A stretch of DNA of 64,000 nucleotides from Jacaranda mimosifolia (GCA_018894105.1 CM032118.1:33088690-33152689), one strand, 5' to 3'. Shown: positions 1 through 11,631, counted from the stretch's first letter. The notes: a model not told the origin generated them from the letters alone. Made by a program: numbers and translations.

Positions 1-500
1 TTTATTTTCTTCTTTTAATAATCTTAAGTGAAAAATCATAACTTTCTTAATTTTTATATTCAACATTTTGACAAATCAAAGTTAATTGTACCATAAATCA
101 AAATTTCAATCCTTTTTCATTTTTTTTATATTTTTAAATTAGATAGTCCAAATAAGAATGATTTGTGAACAAATAAATAAATAGGGATATTTGATCATGC
201 TTTTTATATATGTAATTTTTTTTTATTTTGTATAATGTTCACTTTTCAAAATAATTTAATACAATTTTCAATCTTTTGCTTGAGTTGATTTTCTACTATG
301 CAATAGGTTTTTATGTTTTAAATATTGTTCACTATTTTTTATATTTTCAATTTCAAGCATTATATTTTATTATTTTGATTGAGTTACCTTAAATTTATAT
401 ATTGATTTGTTTTTTTCTATTGTGAAATTAAGTATTTTTGCATTTTTATATTGTGCTTTTATATATGTAGTGATAGTGATGTTGTGATGTATATGATGTA
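1..500. mobile_element. Fragment of a dispersed Helitron-like repeat
   Basis: This AT-rich stretch aligns by eye with 42740-44110. Shared landmarks are a segment around 'cattttgacaaatcaaagtt', the run 'caaataagaat', the segment around 'caataggtttttat', and the stretch ending 'tttttatattgtg'. In the 42.7 kb copy a GC-cored insertion sits between these landmarks, so this copy shows the uninterrupted order. The similarity fades near position 500, just before the promoter of the first gene. No terminus is visible here. It is named Helitron-like only because the 42.7 kb copy lies just before a CTAG-type end. Confidence 0.5.
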
Positions 501-744
501 TAAGCCTATATTGATAGAATTCAATTTTTTTTAAATGAAGCGAGCCAGATTGTTTAAACGTCCCATAATCTTCTGTGTGTAAATCCATGTTCAATGAACA
601 TAGAGCTCCTGAAATTGACAAAGAAAAGATTTGTGCCATATTGCAATATAAATTGGCCTGGGAATCCACCTTCCAGCGTTCACATATAAGTATACTACCA
701 AGTATTGCAATGGAATAATTAGTACGTACGGAGCCCCAACGACC

Positions 745-750
745 TATAAA
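745..750 (+). promoter_or_regulatory. Probable TATA box of the first BMT5-like gene
   Basis: TATAAA lies in the context 'gacctataaaatcgg', in a locally GC-richer stretch after several hundred AT-rich bases. It is followed by a pyrimidine-containing leader. The distance to the start codon (1483) fits a leader with an intron. No other TATA-like site in the 700-960 region has comparable context. Inferred from sequence only. Confidence 0.45.
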
Positions 751-774
751 ATCGGAACAATGATTCCCTTCATT

Positions 775-1482
775 TGGGCGTTCGTATATTTCTGCACCAT
801 TGATTAACTTTCCCTGCAGTTTCTAAGCTGGTTCTCTTCTTCATCTCTCCTAATTAGCTTCAAGATTCTGCGCCGACTGCCGGACAACTGATGACTAATC
901 TTGCACAGACGTACGTAGGATAAGATCGACGGCGAACGATTCTGCTTTCTTGATCGTCGGTCGCCTCAGGGACACGGGCTGAGCTAGCTGATCATACGGT
1001 GAATTCTTGCCTCTTCTCTTTTTTCTTTTGATTCCTTCATTTTGGGAATTTTTTGCTTGCTTCTAGCTTGTGGTTATCATATAAATGTTGAAACAAAGTT
1101 TATTTAAATGCAATAATCCAAGAGCATCTGTTAAAAAATTATATGGGTCAACAAAAAAAATTAGAAAGAATTAAGTCTGCAGCAACTGATTTCAGTGCAG
1201 GTAAATTTGACCACAGTAGAAATTAATGACAATAGATAAGATCAAAAAAGGGGTAGAATTTAAGTAGAGGACGAGATGCTCGTGCTTGGGAAATTAACCG
1301 CTGTCTTCCTCCTCTAACATCTACTCGAGAAAAAAAGAATGAAGACTAATTTTGATGGGATATTAATTACCTGTCATAGAGAAGAGAAAACGTTCATCAT
1401 TCATGTCGGTGTTTTGATATAAAAGCCCTCTTTCCCTGGCAGGCCAGACGTATATATCTGATCTGAATTGGATTCAAGAAAA
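775..1482 (+). other. Probable 5' leader with one intron
   Basis: A GC-richer leader runs from about 775 to 998 and ends at a GT donor (999-1000, 'catacg|gtgaat'). A pyrimidine-rich tract with an AG acceptor ends at 1442 ('tttccctggcag|gcc'). This predicts a 444 bp leader intron and a short second leader exon (1443-1482) directly before the ATG. A similar acceptor motif, 'ctccag|gcctgacc', lies before the second paralogue, which supports a conserved leader intron. Transcript evidence is lacking. Confidence 0.4.
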
Positions 1483-2744
1483 ATGGGAATTCTGCTGAGT
1501 GTCATAAGATATTTGGGCAGTAAAACAGACGAGGAGGAAAATGGAAGGCCAAGAAGTCCATTATTCACACGAGGCAATGCCATTTCTTCGCCAAATTCAT
1601 TCAGATATTATTCAAACACTGGTGAGAAATCAGAGTACCCTCGTCGGAATAATGTTTTTGCGTCCTCTCATGAATGGCAGAACGGGAACTGCTTAACTCA
1701 GTCCCAGCGGAGGAAACATTTAACTATGTCTGTGCCTGACTTAAGAAACACATCATCACTTGCCCACACAATTGTGAATGGCAAGGAAACATATTCAGCT
1801 GTTCTTACTAAAGAAAAGGCACCACGAAATGTTTCCCGTCCTGAAAGTGTTAGAATCTTGCCATCTTCAGGGGGGAAGGGTGGTGAAAAAGAAAGAGAAA
1901 AGGGGCAGGTGATGATTAACTGTATGGTGGCACCGCCTCTGCCGCAGCCGCCACAGGGGAGGTGGATTAAGCATTACAGTAGATGCCACCGGATACTGCT
2001 GGTAGGTGAGGGAGATTTTTCTTTCTCTGCTTGTTTGGCTGTGGCTTTTGGTTGGGCTTCCAACATGATTGCAACATCCCTGGATTCTCAAGGTATGTTA
2101 CATTCTGCCTCTAGTTTGGTTCTTGCTAGCTATTCTGTGGGTGATTTTGTTGCTATTTTCTCAGCTTTTTTGGTGAAGAATTATCAGAATGTGATGCCCA
2201 ATTTAGTGGAATTAAGCATTCGGAAGTGCAAGGTGATGCATGAGATTGACGCAACCAAAATGGTGAATCATGCGTTCCTCGGAGGAATTAAATTTGACCG
2301 CATAATTTTCAACTTCCCATTTGCTGGATTTTTCAAGAATTTGTCACGAGAAGCTCAGCTACAGTCGGTTATCTCCTACATTCTTGTATTCTTTGTGCAG
2401 TCATAAATTTCAGGACTTTTTAACTACTTCAATCTTTTAAGTATGGCAGTTTCTTCATTCTTCATATTTGCAGACTTCACAGGAGACTTGTGAGCCTGTT
2501 TTTAAAGAATGCAAGAGAGATGATAAGTGAAAATGGAGAGATTCACATATCCCACAAGACCAATGGTTTCCACAAGGAATGGTATCTAGAGACGATTGGT
2601 TCGTTCCACAGTCTTCGGCTCATTGAAGCTGTCGATTTTAATCTTCTTGACTATCCAGGATACAACACCAAGCGTGGATTTGGGGGCGACGAAAACTTCG
2701 ATTGCAACGCAAGCAAAACCTACAAATTCGGACTTATATTTTGA
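1483..2744 (+). CDS. BMT5-like (DUF2431) Rossmann methyltransferase-like protein, copy 1
   Basis: Three exons, 1483-2092, 2165-2363 and 2474-2744, encode 359 residues; introns are 72 and 110 bp with GT-AG ends. The ATG at 1483 is chosen because the paralogue begins with the same MGI context; the upstream in-frame TTG at 1468 is not a plausible plant start. Residues 1-160 are polar, low-complexity and poorly conserved. The DUF2431/BMT5-like domain follows: RWIKHY, then the SAM-binding motif ILLVGEGDFSF (about 171-181), CLAVAFGWASNMIATSLDS, KCKVMHEIDATKM, and FDRIIFNFPFAGF (from 247). The C-terminal part holds SLFLKNAREM, GEIHISHKTNGFHKEW and DYPGY, and ends at TYKFGLIF. The yeast family founder Bmt5 makes m3U2634 in 25S rRNA. 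Plant members resemble At4g26485 and are mostly uncharacterised, so the rRNA substrate is inference. A position often His in the family (NFPH) is Phe here. A MULE sits 33 bp after the stop. Confidence 0.85.
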
Positions 2745-2787
2745 AAGGGCTATCAGAAACTGAGCTGGTTGGCAACAAATAGAAATA

Positions 2788-4503
2788 GGGTGAATTGCAT
2801 TTTACCCCCCTGTATTAGTCATAAATTGCAAAAAGGCCCCTATGAAAAAATAATAGGCAATACATTTTCTTGTGATTTAAAGGCACACCGTCCCCCCTTT
2901 GTGATTTGATGCAATTTAGCCATAATTTTAATGTATAAAGACTATACTACCCCTAATTCCTTCATATATTATTAATTTTATTTATTTATTCTTTTTAAAT
3001 ATATTTTTATATATCTTTTTCATCTCCTTCATACCAATTTTTTTATTTTTAAATTTAAAAATTATTTTTAATTTTTTTGTTTATTCATCTTTCTAATTTA
3101 TTCTTTTTTTATTTATATATATTATATATACAAATATAAATATATAATATATAATATAATAAACATAATATAATATATAATATAATACATTATAAATACA
3201 TAAATATTTATGTATATATTTATACATAATATATATTACTAAATAGATATTTTTATTATATTTTTTATAATAAACCCCACCCCCACCCCCATCTTAAAAT
3301 TTTATCTATAAAATTTAAATAACTTTTGTTTATATCTTTTCTCTTTCTAATTATTTATTTCAAATTAAATATTATATCTATTTATGAAAATATAGATTAT
3401 ATTTATATAAATATATTTTTATCTCCTTCATACCAATTTTTTTTATTTTTAACTCTAAAAACTGTTTTTAATTTTTTGATTATTCATCTTTCAAATTTAT
3501 TCTTTTTTTATTTATATATATTATATACAAATATAAATATATAATATATAATATAAAACATAATATATATATAATACATTATAAATACATAAATATTTAT
3601 GTATATATTTATACATACTATATATTACTAAATAAATATTTTATATCATATTTTATATTATATTTTATATAATAATATTTTATAAAATTTAAATAACTTT
3701 TGTTTATATATATTTTTTCCAATTATTTATTATGGATATAAATATTGTATATATTTATGAAAATATATATTATATTTATATCCATATATATTTTTTATAA
3801 GATGTTTATATTTATATATTTATTACCATATATATGATAATATATATAATTATTTAATATTTAATAATCTACCCCCAACCCACCCCCGATCCCCCCTCCG
3901 CATTCCCCCCTCCCCAAACCTGACGGTTGCCATGGCAGCCCGTAAGGTCTGGCCGGATTTGGGCAGATCCAGATCCTGCCGCTGGCCACATTTTTCAAAA
4001 TTTTTTTTTTTTTTATATATATGCAGGCGGCCATGGCAGCATCCATGGCCGCTTGGCTGCTGCCGGAATGAGGCGGTCGCCATGGCCGCCGCTGGTGTGG
4101 TGGGGGAAGGTTGGGTGGGTTGCCGGGGTGGGTAGTGGGTTATATATATATATAAATATGTATATATAATACATATATATATATTTTTATATATAAATAT
4201 GTATATGTAGGTATATGTAGGTATATTTTTATATTTTATATATATATTTTTTAGATAAAAGTAATCTGAACCGTTAATTTTTTTTAATAAATTCAACGGT
4301 TGATTTTAAGGGGCAAAATTGACATTTCATCACCAAAAACCCTAGAAGCAATCTCACTTGCCGAGCGTGATTTGCACCGCCAGTCAGAGGGGGGTAATTT
4401 GCTATTTTTTAAAAAACATAGGGGGGACATTGCCTATTATTTTTTCATAAGGAAGTTTTTTGCTCTTTTTCATTATCACGTGAGGGTAAAACCTAATTTA
4501 CCC
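2788..4503. mobile_element. Non-autonomous MULE with GC-rich core (M1)
   Basis: The element is 1716 bp and is flanked by an exact 10 bp direct repeat, AATAGAAATA (2778-2787 and 4504-4513). Its ends are inverted: the start reads 'gggtgaattgcattttaccc', and the reverse complement of the end reads 'gggtaaattaggttttaccc'. A second well-matched inverted block contains 'tatgaaaaaataataggcaa' (about 2839-2858 and 4432-4451). The interior is very AT-rich, with two imperfect copies of a roughly 400 bp TATA-rich segment (about 3000-3270 and 3420-3660). A GC-rich core lies at 3868-4138. No transposase is present. Target-site length and terminal inverted repeats fit the Mutator superfamily. Confidence 0.82.
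3868..4138. repeat. GC-rich CCATGG-bearing core of M1
   Basis: An island of GC-rich sequence sits inside TA-rich arms. It opens with C-runs (acccccaacccacccccg), closes with G-runs (ggggaaggttgggtggg), and contains four CCATGG palindromes, several within GCCATGGC. The open frames across it (3850-4296 minus, 3927-4169 plus) are Gly/Ala/Met/His-biased and lack any recognisable domain. I treat them as by-products of base composition. Similar islands lie at about 43340-43570 and 55500-55790. Confidence 0.6.
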
Positions 4504-4513
4504 AATAGAAATA

Positions 4514-5207
4514 TATGTTCTTATGATAAGAAAAGAATGTTAATCCTGTGTTTCTGTTAGCCTGCTCTTTCCTAGCTAGTTCGCAAGTATGATATATGTG
4601 TATATATATAAGTGAGAACTTGTGTGAAATGAGGAACTTTCTGGCAGTGTATCACAAAAGAACATCAGCATCACTTGAGGCATATATATTAGATGCTGCC
4701 TATGCTGCCTTTTCTCGCACATTAATGGATAAATGCTTACCCCCTAAGCAACGCCCGTGCAATTATGTTCTCTTTCTTAGTGTTTCAAGTTCTCAATTTC
4801 ATTTGTTTTTTGTTTTACATAAATTCCAACTATTTTTTATATTTAAAAAAAAAATCTGAGCAATGTTTTTTGATAAGCAATAATACATATGATGTAGATT
4901 ACATATAATTAGTGTGAATTTAAAGTGACAAAAAATCAATTACAATTGAAATTGTAGTTGAAAATCAAATAAGCAGCTGCAATAATTAGATGAAGTCATT
5001 GGAATATATTTCACTTAAAGAAAATGAATCTTACCCAAGCAATGGCCAGTTCTATTTTGATGTTTATCTAAAGTTTAATAATAACGTTATTTTAGTAAAT
5101 ATATAAGTTACTACACAAAAAATTAAATTGAGCTGAGCAAAATATGGCTTCAACTATTTATAATTGTAAATCTTTTTTCTTTTCCAAAAGCTTCCAAAAT
5201 AATTTCA
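4514..5207. other. Intergenic, no gene recognised
   Basis: AT-rich DNA following M1. It may contain the displaced original 3' flank of the first BMT5-like gene, because the sequence after the 4504-4513 target duplicate was contiguous with 2777 before M1 inserted. Short open frames at 4300-4859 have no recognisable product. Confidence 0.4.
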
Positions 5208-5216
5208 TTTTCTTAA

Positions 5217-6258
5217 GGGTAAATGGCACTTAACCCCCCAAATTTAATTGTTTTGGAACATTATCCTTCAAAAATAACTAAAAAGTACTTCACTCCCTCA
5301 ACTTAGAGTTATTGGAACACTTTGCCTCCAAATACAATTTCTGGCAAATTATATAGCCGGAGAAAAAGGCTATTCTTGTTATTTTCACTGTTCTCCACCT
5401 TTCTGAACATATTTGTGTGACACTTTATGCAATGCGTTGTATATATATTTTCTTAAGAGAGCTATTAATTTGTAAAGTGCATTTCTTGCTAAATTAATTA
5501 ATTATGTTTGTAATCAAAATGTTGAATTAGCTGTTAACATAATATATATATATATATATACAGCATGTGAGCACTTTTTCCTCTTTCCTTCCTAATCAGC
5601 ATGACCACACTTTAGATGAATGAAAAATTAATGATGCTAATTCTTTAAAGATGAATTAGATAATCTTAGCATCACTAAAATAAAGCATGAGCTTTACTAT
5701 TTCCTGAAAATATCTTTTATAAAGTAAGAAAAATTTGTTTTAGAGTAATAATAAGGTAAGTGATTTTGCTTCTTTTATGTGGTTGGCAGAACAATCTTAT
5801 TAGATAACAAAACGAATTAATCATTTGAAAATGATTTACAACACAGTCATATGAATGAAAGATTAGACATACTTTTAACTAAAATATATGTATTAAACCC
5901 CTTTCAGTTGTATTTCAATCAACAATTAATTTCCTAAACAATAGGAGAAGTTGAATGTAAGGAGGAAAAAAAAAAAACAGAACCCTGGTATCTTATTGTT
6001 CTTGGTAGATGAGTTTTTTTATTTTTGAGCTGAAAAATGCAAAAATGACAAGAATAGTTGGGTTCCTTTTTTCTGAGTGGAAAAAGGTAGGGAAAAATAA
6101 ATATGATAAGAATAGCCTTTTCTTCAATCATATGATTTGCCAGAAATTGTATTTGGAGGGCAAAATGTTTTAATAACTCTAAGTTGAGGAGGTGAATTGC
6201 CTATTAATTATTTTTGGAGGATAATGTGCCAAATCAATTAAATTTGGGGGTAAAGTTA
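5217..6258. mobile_element. Non-autonomous MULE (M2)
   Basis: The element is 1042 bp and is flanked by an exact 9 bp duplication, TTTTCTTAA (5208-5216 and 6259-6267). It has long terminal inverted repeats of about 150 bp. Matching blocks include 'cccaaatttaattg', 'acattatcct', 'cctcaacttagagttatt', 'ccaaatacaatttctggcaa' and 'aaaaggctattctt', each recovered in reverse complement near the right end. The interior (about 5400-6020) is AT-rich with no transposase and no GC core. An open frame at 5934-6131 on the minus strand is terminal-repeat sequence, not a gene. Confidence 0.85.
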
Positions 6259-6539
6259 TTTTCTTAATATGAATTTTCCTTTCCTCCAAAAGCGATATTC
6301 TCTTAATCCTTAATCGGGCCACAAGACTCCAAAGTGGTGAATAAAATAGACCACATAATATGAACACTTCAAGTAGTCGATGACTTCATATTTTTTTACC
6401 GCGGAGGCATGATATGGTCGACTTTACTAACCTGAATTAGGGACTGCGCGCTGTGCCAACTAATCAAAATTAAGCAGAGTGATCAGTCTTCAGTCATTCC
6501 CTTTGCGTCACTATTACTAAAGTCTTAAGCATGAAGTCT

Positions 6540-9007
6540 TTTGCTATCCACCTTACTTCCCTGCACTTTCTCTTTGATCATAATAAATCTCTCCACCTCT
6601 GACCAATGATGGAGTGCTGCGGATGATCGCTCGTCGACGTCGATGATCAATATTAGTCTATTTGCCGATAATCAGGTAATTTCTTTTGACTATTTATATC
6701 TGTATTGATGATGCTCTTTTTACTATTTATATTTCTACCTTCGGAGTCGATGCATGGTAAATACGATGATGAGCATATGCTACTTGAAAGTATATATAAA
6801 ATGAGTTATATATATATATATATATGATGGTTGATTTAGTTTTTAATTGTTTTTTATGTGTATATATCGATTTCTTTATCTCTCTCTGTATACACACACT
6901 ACTTAAACATTAATTAAGTAGCAGGAGGCGGAAGAGAGCTCAGCCTGAGATGATGGGGAATTTCAAACACAAAATCAGATGGATTCTGTCTTTAATTTTG
7001 CTTAGACTATAGAGTTGAATACATCTCCTGCAGAAATTTTTTAAAGCAATTTTTCAAACTTAGCAGATGATTAGTTATACTATCTTATCAATTAATTCAT
7101 CGAAAATTTTTAAAACAAAGCCATGGTATCGATCTTAAGAGTTTTATTGAGTCAACTATAGTCAACTGTATTTAGAAATATGTGTGTGTGTATATCATAA
7201 CTCTAAATCTCTCAATTATCATTTTTGTAGTTGTCGACAATAGTCTCAGCTTATAGGTTGTTAAGTGGTGATGGTTGATAATTATCGTATATAATTTTGA
7301 GGTCTAGTCAGTAACCACAATATTAATCTATTCACCGAGTCAAATAAATTTAATGCAATACATTTAAATAGAATATATATATATATAAAGAGGAAAAAAA
7401 AAAAAAGGGGGCTGGACCACAAATCAAAGTGCCCATATTTGTAGAAAACAACAAAAAATAGCTAGTTTTTTCATAGTTAATAGTGCTATACACCTTAATG
7501 CATTTAAAGAATAAACATCTAAGTTTCTTTCAATAAAATACATAGTGAAGTAAAGGATATTTAACTTTTTGTGTACACTGAATTCATTGTTGTTTTGTAT
7601 ACATTCAATTTATTCTCTTTGAACAAATTAATTAGTTGATTAGAAGCTCTTTTTATCGTCTTTATAGATAAAGAAATTCTTTTTATGGAAAATAATGGCC
7701 AAAGAGAACTCATTTTGCTTAATTTTTAACTTTCCGGCCGCATAACGAATAATTTCACACGGTTTTAAGTTATTATGCTTTCTTTACAAAAATGTTACAG
7801 TGATGATCTTTGAAATTAGACACAGTACTAAATGGTAAGTGAAGTGAATAATAAAGTTATGTGTAACTTGTCAGATACAATATTTATCTGTCGAGCGGTC
7901 AGTGACCTAATGACATAAGTTTTCCATATAATATAGAGGTTAGAAGTTTGAATCCTAACAAACTCTTAATTTACGTGCGTGTATTATAAATTAAAAAGGA
8001 AAAAAAAGGTGAAGTGAACAAAAAGTAGAAATATATGAATTGAAAGTGCTTCTGCCAACGCCCAACAGCCGACATGTCTTATTGAACTTTCACTTAAGAT
8101 TTCAATTTGCAAATTCTATTAATAATACCAAAATAAATTTGTAGAACATAAATAAATACCATCTACAAACCCAAAAGTAGCTTAGCTAATACAACAACTT
8201 CTTACAACAAGGTGAGATAACTATCCTTATTTCTCAACAAAATATTTGTCATAGATATTTGCATTGCAATTTTCTAAAAATATTTTTAAAATTATTTTTC
8301 AATGGATGTTTTTGTCGCAAAATTACAATTGAATTGCAAGATGATGATGATGATTATTATTATTGGGGATTTTGCCGGAGATTTTTTTTTATGAAAATAT
8401 TCCTCATAAAATTCTTGGAAATTCGCCTAAGGATATTTTGGCTCACAAAAAGGTATATTTACATTCGCAAAAGTAGATTGCAAGGTAAGAAATAGAAGCA
8501 GAACATGATAGCAGCGCCTTTCTTCTCTTCTCTGTATTTGATACCTCAAAAGTAAAGGTTATATTATGGGAGTGAGGAGATGCCTTACGTATAGAATGGA
8601 TTTGCAATTGTCCTAAATTGGTTTTGTTGCTTGAAAAATATCATCTAACAAATTCGCGTTCTAAATTAAAGCATATAGCATAAAGAATAGGTAAACCATT
8701 TTGGAAAAAGAAGTGTGTGAAAATGGTTAAAGGAAATTATGTAGTAATAATTTTGGAGAAGAAGAGCACTTAAAACCAAACATGAAGAAAAGATGAACAG
8801 GAAATGAAAAGAAAAAGAGACCCTCAGGAACTAGCATTTGTGAGAGGCTCAGGCTATTCAACTATCATCCTCTAGGACAAAAATCAACTGTAGAAATTAA
8901 TTACATTGAGAAACTCCTGTAAAAGAAAAAAACCTAACAAAGTATAGTCCATTTCTCTTCTCCAGGCCTGACCCCATTCCTACGAAATGTTCTGAAGATC
9001 AAGAAAA
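6540..9007 (+). other. Possible 5' leader exon and long leader intron of copy 2
   Basis: A GC-richer stretch at about 6580-6675 contains 'gatcgctcgtcgacgtcgat', recalling the leader of copy 1, and ends in a good donor (6676, 'atcag|gtaatt'). A pyrimidine-rich acceptor ends at 8965 ('ttctcttctccag|gcctg'), followed by a 42-base second leader exon before the ATG at 9008. This predicts a leader intron of about 2.3 kb. Between these sites the DNA is AT-rich, with a SINE-like segment near 7889-8007 and no gene. The exon pairing is inferred by analogy with copy 1; no clear TATA box was found. Confidence 0.3.
7889..8007 (+). mobile_element. SINE-like fragment
   Basis: The segment has the order expected of a tRNA-derived plant SINE head. 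An A-box-like stretch, 'gagcggtcagtgacc', is followed about 45 bases later by 'gaggttagaagtttgaatcc', whose GTTTGAATCC matches a degenerate B box (consensus GGTTCGANTCC). It ends in an A-rich tail, 'aaaaaggaaaaaaagg'. No target duplication was identified, and the length of about 120 bp is short, so it may be truncated. Confidence 0.4.
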
Positions 9008-10685
9008 ATGGGAATTATCCATGGCGTCATGAGATTCCTGGGCTGGAAACCAGAAAATGAAGAAGGTGAAAGGCCAATTTATCCATATCCAGTTCTTAAG
9101 CGGAGGCAGAATCATTACCCCCGCAACGGCCGTTCCTCCAGATCCTCTGAAAGATTACATAAAATGTTGAACTTTCCCAGTTTAATCCACAAAGCTATAA
9201 AGGGCCTGCTGAAGAAACTCCTACTCATCTTCTCTCTTCCGAGACCAAGAAAAACAGCAGACCCGATTCTTCCAATTCAAAAACCAGCACCAACCATAAG
9301 CAATGATCCATCATTGGTTCAACCCCTTTTTATTTCTTCATCTGGAATCAATGATTCATATCCGGACTCGACCCCGGAAATTGAGCCTACCACATTTGAT
9401 CTTCTCCCTGATTCAAACACAGATGATGAAGAGTTGCAGCATGACAATGTTGATGTTTTATCTTCTCAAGAATGGCCCGTGGAGAACTACTCGGCCAACA
9501 GAAAGAAGTGGGATTCTGTGATAATATCCATACCCGAGTCCACATACTCACTTTCCTACACCACGGTGAGTGAGGAGACAATGGATTCGGCTGTTCATAT
9601 AGGAGAAATAGCTCTAAAAAATATCCATTTTCCTGAACAGAGTATGGGGACGAAGATGCACTCATCAGACGACGGGAAAGGGGAAGAAGATCAGAGGCCA
9701 GAAGAGGATGTGATGGTAAAGTGTAATGTGGTGGTGGATGAAGGGAGATGGATTAAGCATTACAGCAGCCACCATCGGATACTGCTGGTGGGTGAGGGAG
9801 ATTTCTCCTTCTCTGCATGTTTGGCTGTGGCCTTCGGCTGGGCTTCCAACATGATTGCCACTTCTCTCGATTCTGAAGGTATGGGCTTTTCCATTTTATT
9901 TCCATGTAAGGACTTTGAGAAGTATCAGCAGAAGTCGACCAAGTAATTTAGACTAAACAATGAATAGCATTAATTAGCATGTGTAAAACAATCTGAATCT
10001 GCTAATATATATATATATATATATATATTCTACCAAACGGGTAATATGACCTTTAGCATAACTTGTCTACTTGGTGTTGCAATTTTCCCAGCATTTTTGA
10101 AGGAAAATTATAAGAATGCTCCAGCCAACATTAAGGAATTAAGGAGCAGGGGTTGCAAGGTCATGCATGGGATAGATGCCACTAAAATGGCAAATCATGC
10201 ATTGCTGGGACATCTTACATTTGACCGTATAATTTTCAACTTCCCCTTCGCCGGATTTTTCAAAGAATTGCCACGCAAATCTCAACTTCGGTGAGCCACA
10301 TGCAGTTTCATTTTTTGGAAAAATTAAATTTAAGTAGTCTCAACTGGATTAATTATGGATGTTCAATTTGGTATGTATGTATGTATGTATGTATGTATGC
10401 AGACGACACAGGAGCCTAGTGAGCCTGTTTCTGAAGAACGCAAGAGAGATGGAAAGTGAAAATGGTGAGATTCATATATCCCACAAGACCAACGGTTTTC
10501 ACAAGGAATGGGATTTGGAATCTATTGCTTCTTCCTACAGACTTAGGCTCATCGAGGCGGTCCACTTTAATCATCTTGACTATCCAGGGTACAGAACCAA
10601 GTATGGGTTTGGGGGAGACAATAACTTCAATTGCAATCCAAGCAAGACATACAAGTTTGGACTTAAAAGGGTCAGCTATTATTAA
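9008..10685 (+). CDS. BMT5-like (DUF2431) Rossmann methyltransferase-like protein, copy 2
   Basis: Three exons, 9008-9878, 10092-10290 and 10403-10685, encode 450 residues; introns are 213 and 112 bp with GT-AG ends. Intron phases match copy 1 and exon 2 is exactly 199 bp in both, so the two genes are tandem duplicates about 6.3 kb apart. The N-terminal 245 residues are Ser/Pro/Asp/Glu-rich and about 90 longer than in copy 1; only the first residues and a few short blocks match. The domain contains RWIKHY, ILLVGEGDFSF (about 258-268), FGWASNMIATSLDS, GCKVMHGIDATKM and FDRIIFNFPFAGF (from 334), then SLFLKNAREM, GEIHISHKTNGFHKEW, LDYPGY and TYKFGLKRVSYY at the C-terminus. It shares the NFPF motif with copy 1. 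A SAM-dependent methyltransferase fold is well supported; the substrate is unknown. The reading frame is intact, so it is likely expressed. Confidence 0.87.
10371..10398. repeat. (GTAT)n microsatellite at a splice acceptor
   Basis: Seven GTAT units lie in intron 2 of the second BMT5-like gene and run directly into the acceptor at 10401-10402 ('tatgcag|acg'). The repeat takes the place where a polypyrimidine tract would normally lie. Copy 1 has an ordinary 'ttcttcatatttgcag' acceptor at the same intron. Confidence 0.85.
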
Positions 10686-11626
10686 TTAAGCTGTTTGCAT
10701 ATGAAAATTTGTCTTTATGTATGAGAGCTATCTTTTCCTGAATTAATATGAGATGATAAGTCCAGCGCTGGTGAGGGATTCAAAAAATCCTACTTGTTTT
10801 TGGTATGCTGGGGTGAGAATTAAAATAATCAAAAAATAATTATTAAAACTAAACATTGCAATCTTGGCGCCTTCCTATGTGCACAACATTGGTGCTTGGG
10901 CATCAATTTAAACGTTAATTCTTTGTTATCCTTGGCGCCTAAGTGATCTCCACTCCAGCGCCTAGGTGCTAATTTTTTACTAGCTCAAAGTTTTATTTTT
11001 ATGTGTAATTGTATATTGATCAGTTTATATTCTATCCAACTAATTAAGTTCAAATATTTATATATTTATAAACATGTGTTTTAAATAATTTTTTTTCATC
11101 TTTTATGTCATTCCACATAGTAAATATAATATATCTAAATAAAAATATTTCTAGTCCTGATCATTAGTCAAAAGTTAATCCATCATCCTACAGTAAAAAC
11201 AAATGGGGTTTATATTTCTGGAATTCTCTCGCGAGTGCTTATTACATGATGAAAAGTATAATTTACTCAGTGATAAAAGGAGCTGCACTACCCAATCAGA
11301 GAGATGTGCCTTTATTCTCTAATTGAAATTCCTTTACAAAAGATAATTGAAAACTGATATGTCGAATTTTTCAACAAATGCTTATAATCTCATGAGAAGC
11401 AATTTATCTAGCTGAGAAAATGGTTAGAACCTTATGTGACTGGAATCATGAAAAGTATTTTGTAAGTTTTGTAAGATTTGCAAGTCTAATTCCAAACTCA
11501 ATTTGGACTCTGCAAATATGCCGCATGGAACGTCAATATTTTATTTAATATAGAAAAAAAGATAAAATTATAGAAAAATTAATATTAATTTTGAAATCTT
11601 GTTGTGAAAGTAAAATATGACAGTAA
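10686..11626. other. Intergenic, 3' flank of copy 2
   Basis: The first hundred bases probably hold the 3' untranslated region. At about 10860-10980 there is a short cluster of GGCGCC/AGCGCC-type palindromic motifs ('cttggcgcct', 'cagcgcctaggtgct') of a kind common in plant repeat debris. No coding sequence was recognised before the LTR element that begins at 11632. Confidence 0.4.
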
Positions 11627-11631
11627 GAGAT

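Noticed and set aside
1468..1482. Upstream in-frame start extending copy 1 by five residues
   Set aside because: The codon at 1468 is TTG, not ATG. The paralogue starts at the equivalent MGI codon, so 1483 was used.
3850..4296. Open frames in the GC-rich core of the first MULE
   Set aside because: Overlapping frames on both strands are open because of base composition. The peptides are Gly/Ala/Met-biased, run into TA repeats, and have no domain.
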